The notes under the pieces: generated by a model
What the model was told of the DNA's origin: nothing
The model's input: the letters and a program-made list of their open reading frames with translations, nothing else
The model's database searches: none
Translations under genes and position numbers: made by a program
Shown: piece by piece, positions 8,962-17,137 of the stretch
Numbering within the stretch: the stretch's first letter is position 1
How the letters are laid out: every line of letters begins with the position of its first letter
DNA from: an uncultured Clostridium sp.
GTDB taxonomy: Bacteria > Bacillota > Clostridia > Lachnospirales > Lachnospiraceae
Assembly: GCA_902496665.1 (NCBI GenBank)
Contig: CABVBU010000001.1
Span: 62,001-126,000 of the forward strand
DNA length: 64,000 nt
Direction: 5' to 3'

Positions 8962-10362
8962 ATGAGTCAGAAGAAAAAATTTCAAATTCCTCACGTGTTT
9001 GTTATTCTGGTAATGATTGTCATTTTTGCAACAGCTATGACATATATCATCCCGGCAGGAGAATTCGCCAGAGTAGAGAATGAGGCAACAGGAAAAATGA
9101 TCGTTGACGCGACCTCGTTCACATGGGTTGAACAATGTCCGGTAAGTTTCTTTAAAATTCCGAACTACATAGTGAAAGCATTGGCGGGCTCAAGCCTGAT
9201 CTGGATGACGATCTTCAGCGCGGCTTCCATCGAAGTAATTCTTGCGACAGGCGCGTTTGATGCAGCGATCAATATCATGATCCACAAGTACAAAAGCAGT
9301 GAGAAGCTGTTACTGATCGGAACGATCATCGTATTTGGTATTTACGGTATGCGCCAAAACCCGGTCAGTATGATTGGATTTATCCCGGTACTTGTTCTGT
9401 TCTGTCGTATGTGCGGATATGATGCGCTGGTTGCGGTGGCCATTGTTGTTCTTGCGGCAGGCGGCAGCCAGAGTATTGGACCGGTAGCTCCGGCAACAAC
9501 AGCGATCGCGCAGGGATTCGCAGATCTTCCGATCTTCTCCGGAATCGGCTATCGTTTAGTGCTCTGCGCAGTATTCCTTGCACTGAATGCATACTTTATC
9601 GTTACGTATGCGATGAAGGTAAAGAAAGATCCGAAAAACAGTCTTGTATATGATTTAGAAGAGAATGCAAGAAAACAAGGACTGGATACAAGCGTAGATA
9701 AAAAAGCAACGATCACAGTTCGTCAGATCCTTGTACTGATCGTATTTTTTGTAAGTGTTCTTGTTCAGGTCTACGGCGGCATTAAACTTGGCTGGGGCAA
9801 TACGGAGACAGCAGTTGCGTTTGTATGGCTTGCAGTTGCCGGTGGAATTGCCGGCGGTATGATGCCAAGTGAGATTGCGAGACACTTTAGCAAAGGCGCA
9901 GCAAAGATGATGACGGCAGCTATCATGATTGGTATTGCGACAGCAATTTCCAAAATACTTTCTGACGGAAAGATCATTGATACAATTGTACGCGCGATCG
10001 CGAATGTTCTGATGACATGCCCGGCATTTATCCAGGGACCGATGATGTTTATCGCGAACGTTCTGATTAACGTATTTATTCCGTCCGGTTCCGGACAGGC
10101 CGCTGCCGTTATGCCGCTTATGGTTCCGGTTGCAGACCTGATCGGAATGACAAGACAGACTGTTGTCCTTGCCTTCAACTTTGGTGACGGACTTGGAAAC
10201 TATATCATTCCAATGTCCTCAGCGCTGATGGCAAACCTTATGGCAGCAGGTGTATCCTATGGCACATGGATGAAATTCATGAAGAAAGTATTTGCGAGCT
10301 GGGTCGTTCTTGCATGCATTGCAATGATCGTTGCGCAGATGATCCATTATGGACCGTTCTAA
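8962..10362 (+). CDS. YfcC/DcuC-family membrane carrier
   Basis: 466 residues, nearly all in membrane segments. The first hydrophobic helix begins at residue 10, and paired re-entrant-like motifs rich in Gly/Ser/Pro (GGSQSIGPVAPATTAI and VLINVFIPSGSGQAAAVMPLM) are typical of the YfcC/DcuC/ArcD group of ion-coupled transporters. Members carry C4-dicarboxylates, amino acids or peptides; the neighbouring peptidase and epimerase suggest a peptide or amino acid here, which is inference. The gene starts behind AAAAGGAG and is followed 18 bases later by the M28 peptidase gene. The Crp/Fnr gene is transcribed away from it. Confidence 0.85.
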   Translation: MSQKKKFQIPHVFVILVMIVIFATAMTYIIPAGEFARVENEATGKMIVDATSFTWVEQCPVSFFKIPNYIVKALAGSSLIWMTIFSAASIEVILATGAFDAAINIMIHKYKSSEKLLLIGTIIVFGIYGMRQNPVSMIGFIPVLVLFCRMCGYDALVAVAIVVLAAGGSQSIGPVAPATTAIAQGFADLPIFSGIGYRLVLCAVFLALNAYFIVTYAMKVKKDPKNSLVYDLEENARKQGLDTSVDKKATITVRQILVLIVFFVSVLVQVYGGIKLGWGNTETAVAFVWLAVAGGIAGGMMPSEIARHFSKGAAKMMTAAIMIGIATAISKILSDGKIIDTIVRAIANVLMTCPAFIQGPMMFIANVLINVFIPSGSGQAAAVMPLMVPVADLIGMTRQTVVLAFNFGDGLGNYIIPMSSALMANLMAAGVSYGTWMKFMKKVFASWVVLACIAMIVAQMIHYGPF

Positions 10363-10380
10363 TAGACATCGGAGGTTAAG

Positions 10381-12063
10381 ATGAGACAATTAAGGGAAAG
10401 TCTTCTTGAAGAATTAAACAGTAAAAATATGCTGGAGACGATTGGAACATTCAATCATCTATTCCGTTACAGCGGAACAACAGAGGGAGAGGCAGCGGTT
10501 TCTTATCTGGAAGAAAAACTCTCGGAGTATGGGATTCCGTTTGAACATTGTGAGTATGATGGCTTTTTCAGCATTCCGGTGCGGGCATTCGCGAAGGTTG
10601 ACGGAGTGGAATATCCGTTAGTCGGAGATGTTTACAGTACAGAAGCAGACAGCCTTCACGGAACGTTGTATTATGACTCTCTCAGCAAGGAAAAAGGACT
10701 CACAAAAAATCAGGAAAACGAACGTTTTGAGGCATTTTGCGGCAAAATCGTTCTGACCTGGGAATCCAAGGGCGTTTTTGTGAGAAGGGCAATGGAGGCA
10801 GGAGCCAAAGCAGTATTGCATATCTGTGCAACAAAAGGCGACTATATTCATCACAGCAATATTGGGATAATCTGGGGAACACCGGATTTTGATGAGGCTG
10901 CGTATATGAAATTCCTTCCGTCAGCGGGAATCAGACGCGCGGATGGGGAAGCGCTGATTGAAAAGATGGCGGCAGGGGAAATGGATGCTGAGGTCACGAT
11001 TGAAATGGAGACAAAGATCCGCAGAAGTTCCATGGTGGCTGTTGATATCAAGGGAAAGAGTGACAGTTTTGTGCTTGTTTCCGGTCACTACGATTCCTGG
11101 TACGAGGGAATTACAGATAACGCGGTCAGCGATGCGATCCTTTTGGAGTATGCGAGAGTGCTTTATGCACATCGGTCGGAATTAAAGCGTGGAGTACGGA
11201 TCGCATGGTGGTCTGGTCATTCAGATGGAAGATTCTCCGGATCCACATGGTATTGCGACAGCCATTACGCAGATCTCAGAAAGAACTGTGTGGCGCATGT
11301 GAATCTGGATCTGACCGGGTGCAAAAACTCAGAGCAGATCGTAGCACGGACAGCAGGTTCTGAGGGCATTTCCTATACAGCAGATCTGATTGAAAAGTAT
11401 ACGGGAAAGAGACCGGATGTGTATATTCCGATGATCCGTGGAGCAGATCAGTCTTTCTGGGGGGCATATGTGCCGATCACGATCATGTTAAAATATGAAC
11501 CGCTTCCGGAAAAACGCCTGTCAGACTGTCCAAGCGGCGGACCATGGTGGCATACCCCGAAAGATACGATCGATAAACTCGACGAGAAGATTATGATGCG
11601 TGATGCGAAGATCAACATGGAACTGCTGGATGATATTCAGAGCGCAAAGATGATTCCTGTAAATATTCCAGCCTTTTTAGAAGATTTGGATGGCAGATTA
11701 AAGAAGACATTGTCCGAATTGGCACCGGAGTTTGACACGACGGAGATCTGCGCTGAATGGAACAGAACGAAAGAGGTGTTGGAAAAGGCGGCCGAGCGCG
11801 CGGAAAGTATGGAGGACAGTGATCTTTTCCTGAAAGAGACAGTGGGAAAGCTGCTCCATATCGTTTACTGCAGAAAAGCACCGTATCTGCATGATTATGG
11901 TGATGGATTTGGGATCTTTGGCGCGATTGGACGCTGCAAGGGAATCACAAAGGAAAATACACCGTTAGATGTTTATGTAATGGCGGGAAGCGAGTATCTG
12001 CGAATGAAGAACCGGCTTTGCATAGGACTTAGGGAGATTCAGGAACAGGCAGAGCGGATCTGA
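10381..12063 (+). CDS. M28 family peptidase with PA-like insert, altered active-site motif
   Basis: 560 residues. The order is an N-terminal cap, a protease-associated-like insert (about 60-210), then the M28 catalytic domain with SGHYDSW (His/Asp), TDNAVSDA (bridging Asp), and HTPKDTIDKLD (last His). The usual Glu-Glu pair (AEExG) is replaced by WSGHSDGRFSGSTWY (about residues 277-290). I recall M28 relatives with a similar GHS motif, so this may be a subfamily and not a dead enzyme; that should be checked. A helical C-terminal tail of about 140 residues follows. It is cytoplasmic, as no signal peptide is seen, and lies in an operon with the YfcC carrier. Confidence 0.85.
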   Translation: MRQLRESLLEELNSKNMLETIGTFNHLFRYSGTTEGEAAVSYLEEKLSEYGIPFEHCEYDGFFSIPVRAFAKVDGVEYPLVGDVYSTEADSLHGTLYYDSLSKEKGLTKNQENERFEAFCGKIVLTWESKGVFVRRAMEAGAKAVLHICATKGDYIHHSNIGIIWGTPDFDEAAYMKFLPSAGIRRADGEALIEKMAAGEMDAEVTIEMETKIRRSSMVAVDIKGKSDSFVLVSGHYDSWYEGITDNAVSDAILLEYARVLYAHRSELKRGVRIAWWSGHSDGRFSGSTWYCDSHYADLRKNCVAHVNLDLTGCKNSEQIVARTAGSEGISYTADLIEKYTGKRPDVYIPMIRGADQSFWGAYVPITIMLKYEPLPEKRLSDCPSGGPWWHTPKDTIDKLDEKIMMRDAKINMELLDDIQSAKMIPVNIPAFLEDLDGRLKKTLSELAPEFDTTEICAEWNRTKEVLEKAAERAESMEDSDLFLKETVGKLLHIVYCRKAPYLHDYGDGFGIFGAIGRCKGITKENTPLDVYVMAGSEYLRMKNRLCIGLREIQEQAERI

Positions 12064-12102
12064 CAGCAGGTTTGAAAAAAGACGCTGAACGATAACGGAA
12101 AT

Positions 12103-12122
12103 AGCAGGGAAACCTGCTTTTT
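12103..12122 (+). terminator. Intrinsic terminator between M28 and epimerase genes
   Basis: AGCAGG (12103-12108), loop GAAA, CCTGCT (12113-12118), then TTTT. The short stem may allow partial read-through into the epimerase gene 42 bases on. Confidence 0.65.
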
Positions 12123-12163
12123 CCTGTATAAGGAGACAGAATTAGAGGAAGGAGATTTGACCT

Positions 12164-13252
12164 ATGGGAAAAGTTGTATCAGCAGAGGTGTTTTTGTTGC
12201 ACAGAAAAACAGTCGTATTGGCAACGGCTTATGGACGTCCGGCACAGGTAAGAGGTCACGTGATCGTAAAGCTTACAGATGAAAATGGGATCTGTGGCTG
12301 GGGCGAGGCGACTCCACTCTCGAAATTTACCGGCGAAACGCCGGAATTTGTACAGTATGTACTTGAGAAGGAACTTATATCGGAAATCATAGGAGTAGAT
12401 GCGGCAGATCTGTGGGAAGCCAGAAATCGCTGGAATCATAAGCTCCCGGAGCATGCAGCGGCCAAGATGGCGTTGGAGGCTGCTTTTTATGATCTTGCAG
12501 CGAAAGAGCGGAAGATTCCTCTTTATCAGATGTTTGGTGGAAAGCTGCGGGAGAAGGTTATGATCAATCGTCATCTTGGAATCATGGGAATTGATGAGGC
12601 GGTGGAAAAGGCGGTCCAGTATCGGGAACAAGGGTATCACAGCATAAAAATGAAGATCGGTACGGATGTTGAAGAAGATATCCGCCGGGTCTGCGCAGTC
12701 AGGGATGCTGTTGGATATGAAATGAAACTTCGCGTGGATGCCAATGCGGGATACAGCTATTCGGATGCATATAAGTTTATTCGAAAGACCTGTGATCTGG
12801 ATTTGGAAATGTATGAACAGTTGCTTGATAAACATGATTTTCAAGGGACAAAGCAGCTGAAACGGGATACCGGTGTTGTGATCGGAGTCGACGAAGCGAT
12901 CAATACGATCCAGGAGGCAGTCCGGTATGCATATGAGCGGGCGGCCGATGTGTTTGTTCTGAAACTTGTCAAAACCGGAGGAATCCAAAATGCTGTTACG
13001 ATTTCAGAAATTGCAGCATCCGCAGGAATTCGCTGTGTAGTGACCAGTACATACGATACACAGATCAATGGAGCGGTCTGCCTTCATCTTGCATCGTCCC
13101 TTCCGGCAGCTACGATGTCCAATGATATCACCTGCTATGCGACCCAGCCGGATATGGCAGATACATGTCATGTGCTGAAGGATGGCTATTTGACGATTGG
13201 AGATGAAGCCGGAATCGGAGTGCGAAGTCTGAAAGAGATGAAGATCGTCTGA
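12164..13252 (+). CDS. Enolase-superfamily epimerase/cycloisomerase (possible dipeptide epimerase)
   Basis: 362 residues of the muconate-lactonizing subgroup. The catalytic set is present: KMK at 162-164 (first base), metal ligands Asp192 (VDANAG), Glu218 (MYEQ) and Asp243 (GVDE), and the opposing base Lys267 in LKLVKTGG. The N-terminal capping domain (1-125) decides specificity. A location after a peptide carrier and a peptidase suggests racemisation of L-Ala-D/L-Glu or another dipeptide, perhaps from cell wall peptides, but the DxD signature of classical Ala-Glu epimerases is not obvious, so o-succinylbenzoate synthase-like or other activity is possible. GGAAGGAG lies 9 bases upstream of the ATG. 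Confidence 0.85.
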   Translation: MGKVVSAEVFLLHRKTVVLATAYGRPAQVRGHVIVKLTDENGICGWGEATPLSKFTGETPEFVQYVLEKELISEIIGVDAADLWEARNRWNHKLPEHAAAKMALEAAFYDLAAKERKIPLYQMFGGKLREKVMINRHLGIMGIDEAVEKAVQYREQGYHSIKMKIGTDVEEDIRRVCAVRDAVGYEMKLRVDANAGYSYSDAYKFIRKTCDLDLEMYEQLLDKHDFQGTKQLKRDTGVVIGVDEAINTIQEAVRYAYERAADVFVLKLVKTGGIQNAVTISEIAASAGIRCVVTSTYDTQINGAVCLHLASSLPAATMSNDITCYATQPDMADTCHVLKDGYLTIGDEAGIGVRSLKEMKIV

Positions 13253-13286
13253 GGTTGATTTTTTGACAAATCCCCCCAGTTGTCAA

Positions 13287-13315
13287 TTGAGTGCCAAAGA
13301 AAAAGAAGGTATACT
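13287..13315 (+). promoter_or_regulatory. Promoter of the first TetR gene, with upstream inverted repeat
   Basis: TTGAGT (13287-13292), 17 bases, TATACT (13310-13315). Just upstream TTGACAA (13263-13269) and TTGTCAA (13280-13286) form an inverted repeat that could bind a dimeric regulator. Predicted transcription start is near 13322. Confidence 0.7.
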
Positions 13316-13325
13316 ATAATTATAT

Positions 13326-13426
13326 AGCGGGTCTGCGCACTTGCTGCGCTGACCGTAATAATGGATAGGCTCGAAGGCAAAAATCCTGTCGGCACAGCCG
13401 GCCGGAATGGATTTTGCCCGCTTTTT
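13326..13426 (+). ncRNA. Structured leader resembling a three-way-junction riboswitch or attenuator
   Basis: The segment begins where transcription should start. P1 is AGCG (13326-13329) with CGCT (13419-13422). P2 is GGTCTGCGCA (13330-13339) with TGCGCTGACC (13345-13354), with one mismatch. P3 is GGC-AAAAA-TCC (13376-13386) with GGATTTTGCC (13409-13418), capped by GTCGGC-ACA-GCCGGC (13388-13402). P2 and P3 abut P1 directly, and TTTTT (13422-13426) follows. I could not match it to a known riboswitch class from memory. Confidence 0.55.
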
Positions 13427-13450
13427 GCATCAATGGGGGGAGGAAAAGCG

Positions 13451-14008
13451 ATGAAGGATCGGACAAAGGTAGAAATTTCTACGGCATTGACGACGCTGTT
13501 GGCAAAGAAGGCAATCGCTGATATTACCGTGCGGGAGATCGTAGAGCTCTGCGAGATCCGGAGACAGACGTTTTATTATCATTTTGCAGATATTTATGCG
13601 CTGATGGACTGGACGCTGGAATATCGGCTGGGAATCTACCGGAAAGCGCATGAGCTTCCGGAGAGAGACTGGAAGGAAGAGCTGTGGCAGATCTTTGAGT
13701 TTTTTATGTCGGTGCAGCCGCTGATCATCAATGCATACAATTCGGAGAACCGCAGATATTATGAGCTGTTCATGGAAAGACAGTCCTGTCCGGTCGTCGC
13801 AGACCTTCTGCAGAGCAATCCCGGAATCACGAATCTGTCGGTCGAAAAGCAGAACTTTATCTGCAGGGCGTATTCCAGAGTGTTTGTCGGTCTGTTTCTG
13901 GACTGGGTCAGCAATGGGATGAAGGCAAGGGATCTGGAATACTTTTCAGATGTCTGCATTCTGGTAGAAGGCGGAATTGAGGGAGCCTTGAAAAAATTAA
14001 AAAAATGA
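13451..14008 (+). CDS. TetR/AcrR family transcriptional regulator
   Basis: 185 residues. The N-terminal helix-turn-helix reads KVEISTALTTLLAKKAIADITVREIVELCEIRRQTFYYHF, the normal TetR pattern ending in TFYYHF. The all-helical C-terminal domain would bind a ligand and dimerise. The ATG at 13451 follows GGGGGGAGG by 9 bases; earlier in-frame codons lie inside the structured leader and were rejected. A second TetR gene and an MMPL exporter follow, so this protein probably senses a compound exported by that pump. The promoter has an inverted repeat that could be its own operator. Confidence 0.85.
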   Translation: MKDRTKVEISTALTTLLAKKAIADITVREIVELCEIRRQTFYYHFADIYALMDWTLEYRLGIYRKAHELPERDWKEELWQIFEFFMSVQPLIINAYNSENRRYYELFMERQSCPVVADLLQSNPGITNLSVEKQNFICRAYSRVFVGLFLDWVSNGMKARDLEYFSDVCILVEGGIEGALKKLKK

Positions 14009-14029
14009 TCCTGAAACAGAACAGGATCG

Positions 14030-14085
14030 GACGCAAAGGGCGTGTGAAGAATGAAGCTTCATTTTTCATACGCTCTTTTTGCGTC
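14030..14085 (+). terminator. Long inverted repeat, possible terminator
   Basis: GACGCAAA (14030-14037) pairs with TTTGCGTC (14078-14085), and inside it GCGTGTGAA (14040-14048) pairs with TTCATACGC (14065-14073). The T-run lies inside the fold and not after it, so termination is likely but not certain. Confidence 0.5.
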
Positions 14086-14142
14086 TGAAAAATTATGACA
14101 GGGAAGCCGAAGTGTCATAAATACAGACAGAGCGCACTCTTT

Positions 14143-14230
14143 GTAAATTGCGTGTAGGCGCCCTGATCCGTATGATATAAAGCAGAAGTGGTAAAAAATG
14201 TTTGATTACAAACATTCTGACGCAATTTAC
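14143..14230 (+). promoter_or_regulatory. Promoter and operator region of the second TetR gene
   Basis: TTGCGT (14148-14153), 17 bases, TATGAT (14171-14176). Around it, GTAAATTGCGT (14143-14153) and ACGCAATTTAC (14220-14230) form an 11-base perfect inverted repeat 66 bases apart, the first arm covering the -35. Between them AATGTTTG-ATTA-CAAACATT (14197-14216) is a perfect palindrome. These look like two operator types for dimeric regulators. Confidence 0.6.
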
Positions 14231-14256
14231 GAAATATGCAGGGAGGGGATGAGAGG

Positions 14257-14886
14257 TTGATTGGCGCAAAACAAACAGAGAAAAAAGGCAGTAAGCCATG
14301 TATGGAAAACCGTGAGGTTAAAACGGAAGACCGCAGGATCCGAAAGACAAAGCAGGCGATCCAAAGCAGTCTGTACCGGCTGCTCCGCAAGAAGGATCTG
14401 AGGGAGATCCGGGTGAAGGAGCTGGCAGAGTGCGCAGACATCAACAGAGGGACATTTTACCGTTATTACGAGGATGTCGGTGACATTCTTCTGGAATCCG
14501 AGCTGGATTTTTTAGAGGAGATCCATGAGATCTTTGATCAATGGGATGCAGGTCAGACTGATCCGGAGCAGAGACCGGTGAAAGAGCTTTATGAATTGTG
14601 TAAAAGACATGCCGAGCTTCTGGAGATCGTTTTCGCGGAAGAAAGAGATCCGGAATTTATGATCGCCCTCTGGCAGCTCATCCGAAGAAAACTGGCATGG
14701 AAGATGGAAAACGAGTGCGGAAGAGACGGGGAAGAGGCAGAGAGCCGGGGTGGATTTCTTGCGGGCGGATGCATTGCAATCCTGAAAGAGTGGATCGCAA
14801 AGGGCTGGTCGCAGCCATCGGATGAGATCGCGGAGAAGACGGAGCGATGCCTGTTCCTCCTGATGCCGGAACGAAAACAGCTATAA
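14257..14886 (+). CDS. TetR/AcrR family transcriptional regulator
   Basis: The N-terminal DNA-binding domain contains KTKQAIQSSLYRLLRKKDL and a turn ending in INRGTFYRYYED. The C-terminal part is helical, acidic and contains no recognised ligand motif. The start is uncertain: TTG at 14257 has GGGAGGGG 8 bases upstream, the ATG at 14236 has no ribosome site, and the ATG at 14299 would begin closest to the conserved domain with a weak site. It is 22 bases upstream of the MMPL gene and almost certainly regulates it. It is not a close copy of the TetR at 13451. Confidence 0.85.
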   Translation: MIGAKQTEKKGSKPCMENREVKTEDRRIRKTKQAIQSSLYRLLRKKDLREIRVKELAECADINRGTFYRYYEDVGDILLESELDFLEEIHEIFDQWDAGQTDPEQRPVKELYELCKRHAELLEIVFAEERDPEFMIALWQLIRRKLAWKMENECGRDGEEAESRGGFLAGGCIAILKEWIAKGWSQPSDEIAEKTERCLFLLMPERKQL

Positions 14887-14908
14887 TCAGAGAAGATTGA
14901 GGGAATGC

Positions 14909-17137
14909 ATGATGACAGACGCGGGAAAGGCAGAAAAAAAGAAGCGCGGGTTGAAGTCCGCGGGAGAAAAAAAGCATGAAGGAGTGGCAGGCTTTATTGT
15001 TGACCACAACAAAGGGATCCGGGATCTGATCCTGGTCCTGATCGTCATCAACCTGATCCTGTTCCCCTTTGTGGAAGTAAACTATGATCTTACATCGTAT
15101 CTTCCGGATACGGTAGATTCCAAGATCGCCATCAACAAAATGGAAGAAACCTTCGGATATCCCGGTACCGGCCGGTTGATGCTAAAGGATGTGACGATCT
15201 ACGAGGCGAAGCAATACAAAACAGAGATTGAAAAGATCGACGGGGTCGATCAGGTACTGTGGTGTGATACGTTGAATCCGATCTATGTATCCTCCTCATT
15301 TATCCGCTATGACAACATTGACGATTATTATAAAGACGGCAACGCAGTCATGGATATCACCTTTGTGGAGGGCGATACCAGCAAGCGGACGCACCGGGCA
15401 ATCGCGTCGATCGAGAAGATCTGCGGGGAAAAGGGCAATCTGGTCGGCATGTCCCCCACAAATAAATTTACGGAGGAACATGTAAAAGCCCAGATGACCA
15501 TGATCATGGCGATCGTTGTGGTGCTGGTATTTTTGATCCTGCTCTTTACGACAACCTCGTACTTTGAGCCGGTGTTGTTCCTGACGGTGATCGGAGCTGC
15601 GATCGCGATCAACAAAGGATCCAATATCATTCTTGGAAGGATCTCCTATGTTACGAACAATGTCGCGGATGTTCTGCAGATGGCAACCTCCATGGACTAT
15701 TCGGTATTCTTCCTGCATGCATATGAGAGGGAGAGAGAAGAAGGGCTGGATAAGATCCCTGCCTTAAAGCGGGGACTGAACAATACGTTAAAAACCGTGC
15801 TCTCCTCGTCCATGACTACGTTTTTCGGCTTTGTGGTCCTTGTGCTTATGAACTTTAAAATGGGAGTGGATCTTGGAATCGTGCTTGCGAAGGGAATCCT
15901 CTGTTCTCTGGCAATGGTGATCCTGCTTATGCCATCTCTGCTTCTGTCCTGGTCAGATAGGATCGACCGGACCAGACATAAGCCCTTCATGCCGAAATTT
16001 GAGAAGGTTTCCGTTGTATTGAACCACATCAGTCCGTATCTGCTGATCATCAGTATCCTGTCGGCCGGATTCATTTATGCAGCCCAGGGCATGAACTCGT
16101 TCATGTACGGATCGGACGCGACAGGAGCAGGACCCGGTACCACCATCTATGATGAGACGAGAGAGGTGGAGGAGATCTTCGGAAGATCGAATCTTCTGGT
16201 TGCGATCTTCCCAACTGGTTCCTTAAAAACAGAGGAAGCGCTGGTTGAGGAGCTGAAGGAAAAAGAATACGTCAAAAAAGTAATGGGATATACGGAATTT
16301 GTTCCAAAGGGCGTTCCGGAAAAGATTTTGCCGTCCTCAATCACGGAGCAGTTCCACAAAGACGGATACGCAAGACTCTTAATTTACATAAAAACGAAGC
16401 CGGAGAGCCCCAGCGCTTATCAATATTCGGATGAGGTATCCGGGATCATACGGAAATATTATCCGGAGGAAGCATATATTACAGGAAATACCCCGACGAC
16501 GAAGGACATGGAGGATATCCTGATCCCGGACTACCAGAGGACAAATAATCTGGCAATGCTGTGTATTTATGTGGTTGTCGCGATCGCATTCCGGTCACTT
16601 CTGATGCCGGTCGTCGCAATGATTCCGATCATGATGGCAATTTATCTAAATATGTCATTCCCGTATTTTTCCGGGTCGACACTGATTTTTATCGCCTACG
16701 CGGTCGTATCCTGTATCCAGCTGGGCTCCACTATTGACTATGCGATCCTGTCGACGGATACGTATCTCCAGTTACGAAAGAGCGGGAATGAGAAAAAGGA
16801 AGCGGCAAGGCTGATGTCGCAGAACTCGATGCCGTCCCTTCTGACCTCCGGACTGATCCTTGTGATCTGCGGATATGCGATCTACTTTATTTCAAGTGTG
16901 CCGGCGATCAGTGAGGTCGGACATCTGGTCGGACGCGGAGCGATCTTTTCCCTGATCTTTGTAAGCGGACTGATGCCGATCCTGTTAAAGATGGTGGACC
17001 GGTTTATCACGGTCCCGCCCCAGATGAAGAGGGAACGGAGAAGGGCAAAGGTAAAGCTTGCGGCGATGAACGCGAGAAACAGGAGAAGAAAGCTTTTGGG
17101 CTTCCGACAGAGAGGAGAACAACATGAAAAAAATTAA
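14909..17137 (+). CDS. MMPL/RND family exporter
   Basis: 742 residues with the two-fold RND layout: one helix near residues 35-55, an outside loop domain (about 55-190), five helices (190-350), a second helix and loop (370-550), and five more helices (550-710). MMPL landmarks include TSMDYSVFFLHAYEREREE and STIDYAILSTDTYLQLR, with the proton-relay Asp-Tyr pairs in both halves. Members export lipids, siderophores or drugs with proton motive force. The ATG at 14909 sits behind GAGGGA; ATG 14912 is equally possible. It overlaps the following gene by 14 bases. A basic, Arg-rich cytoplasmic tail ends the protein. Confidence 0.9.
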   Translation: MMTDAGKAEKKKRGLKSAGEKKHEGVAGFIVDHNKGIRDLILVLIVINLILFPFVEVNYDLTSYLPDTVDSKIAINKMEETFGYPGTGRLMLKDVTIYEAKQYKTEIEKIDGVDQVLWCDTLNPIYVSSSFIRYDNIDDYYKDGNAVMDITFVEGDTSKRTHRAIASIEKICGEKGNLVGMSPTNKFTEEHVKAQMTMIMAIVVVLVFLILLFTTTSYFEPVLFLTVIGAAIAINKGSNIILGRISYVTNNVADVLQMATSMDYSVFFLHAYEREREEGLDKIPALKRGLNNTLKTVLSSSMTTFFGFVVLVLMNFKMGVDLGIVLAKGILCSLAMVILLMPSLLLSWSDRIDRTRHKPFMPKFEKVSVVLNHISPYLLIISILSAGFIYAAQGMNSFMYGSDATGAGPGTTIYDETREVEEIFGRSNLLVAIFPTGSLKTEEALVEELKEKEYVKKVMGYTEFVPKGVPEKILPSSITEQFHKDGYARLLIYIKTKPESPSAYQYSDEVSGIIRKYYPEEAYITGNTPTTKDMEDILIPDYQRTNNLAMLCIYVVVAIAFRSLLMPVVAMIPIMMAIYLNMSFPYFSGSTLIFIAYAVVSCIQLGSTIDYAILSTDTYLQLRKSGNEKKEAARLMSQNSMPSLLTSGLILVICGYAIYFISSVPAISEVGHLVGRGAIFSLIFVSGLMPILLKMVDRFITVPPQMKRERRRAKVKLAAMNARNRRRKLLGFRQRGEQHEKN

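Noticed and set aside
12179..12988. Minus-strand frame of 269 codons
   Set aside because: Antisense to the epimerase, with no recognisable motif.
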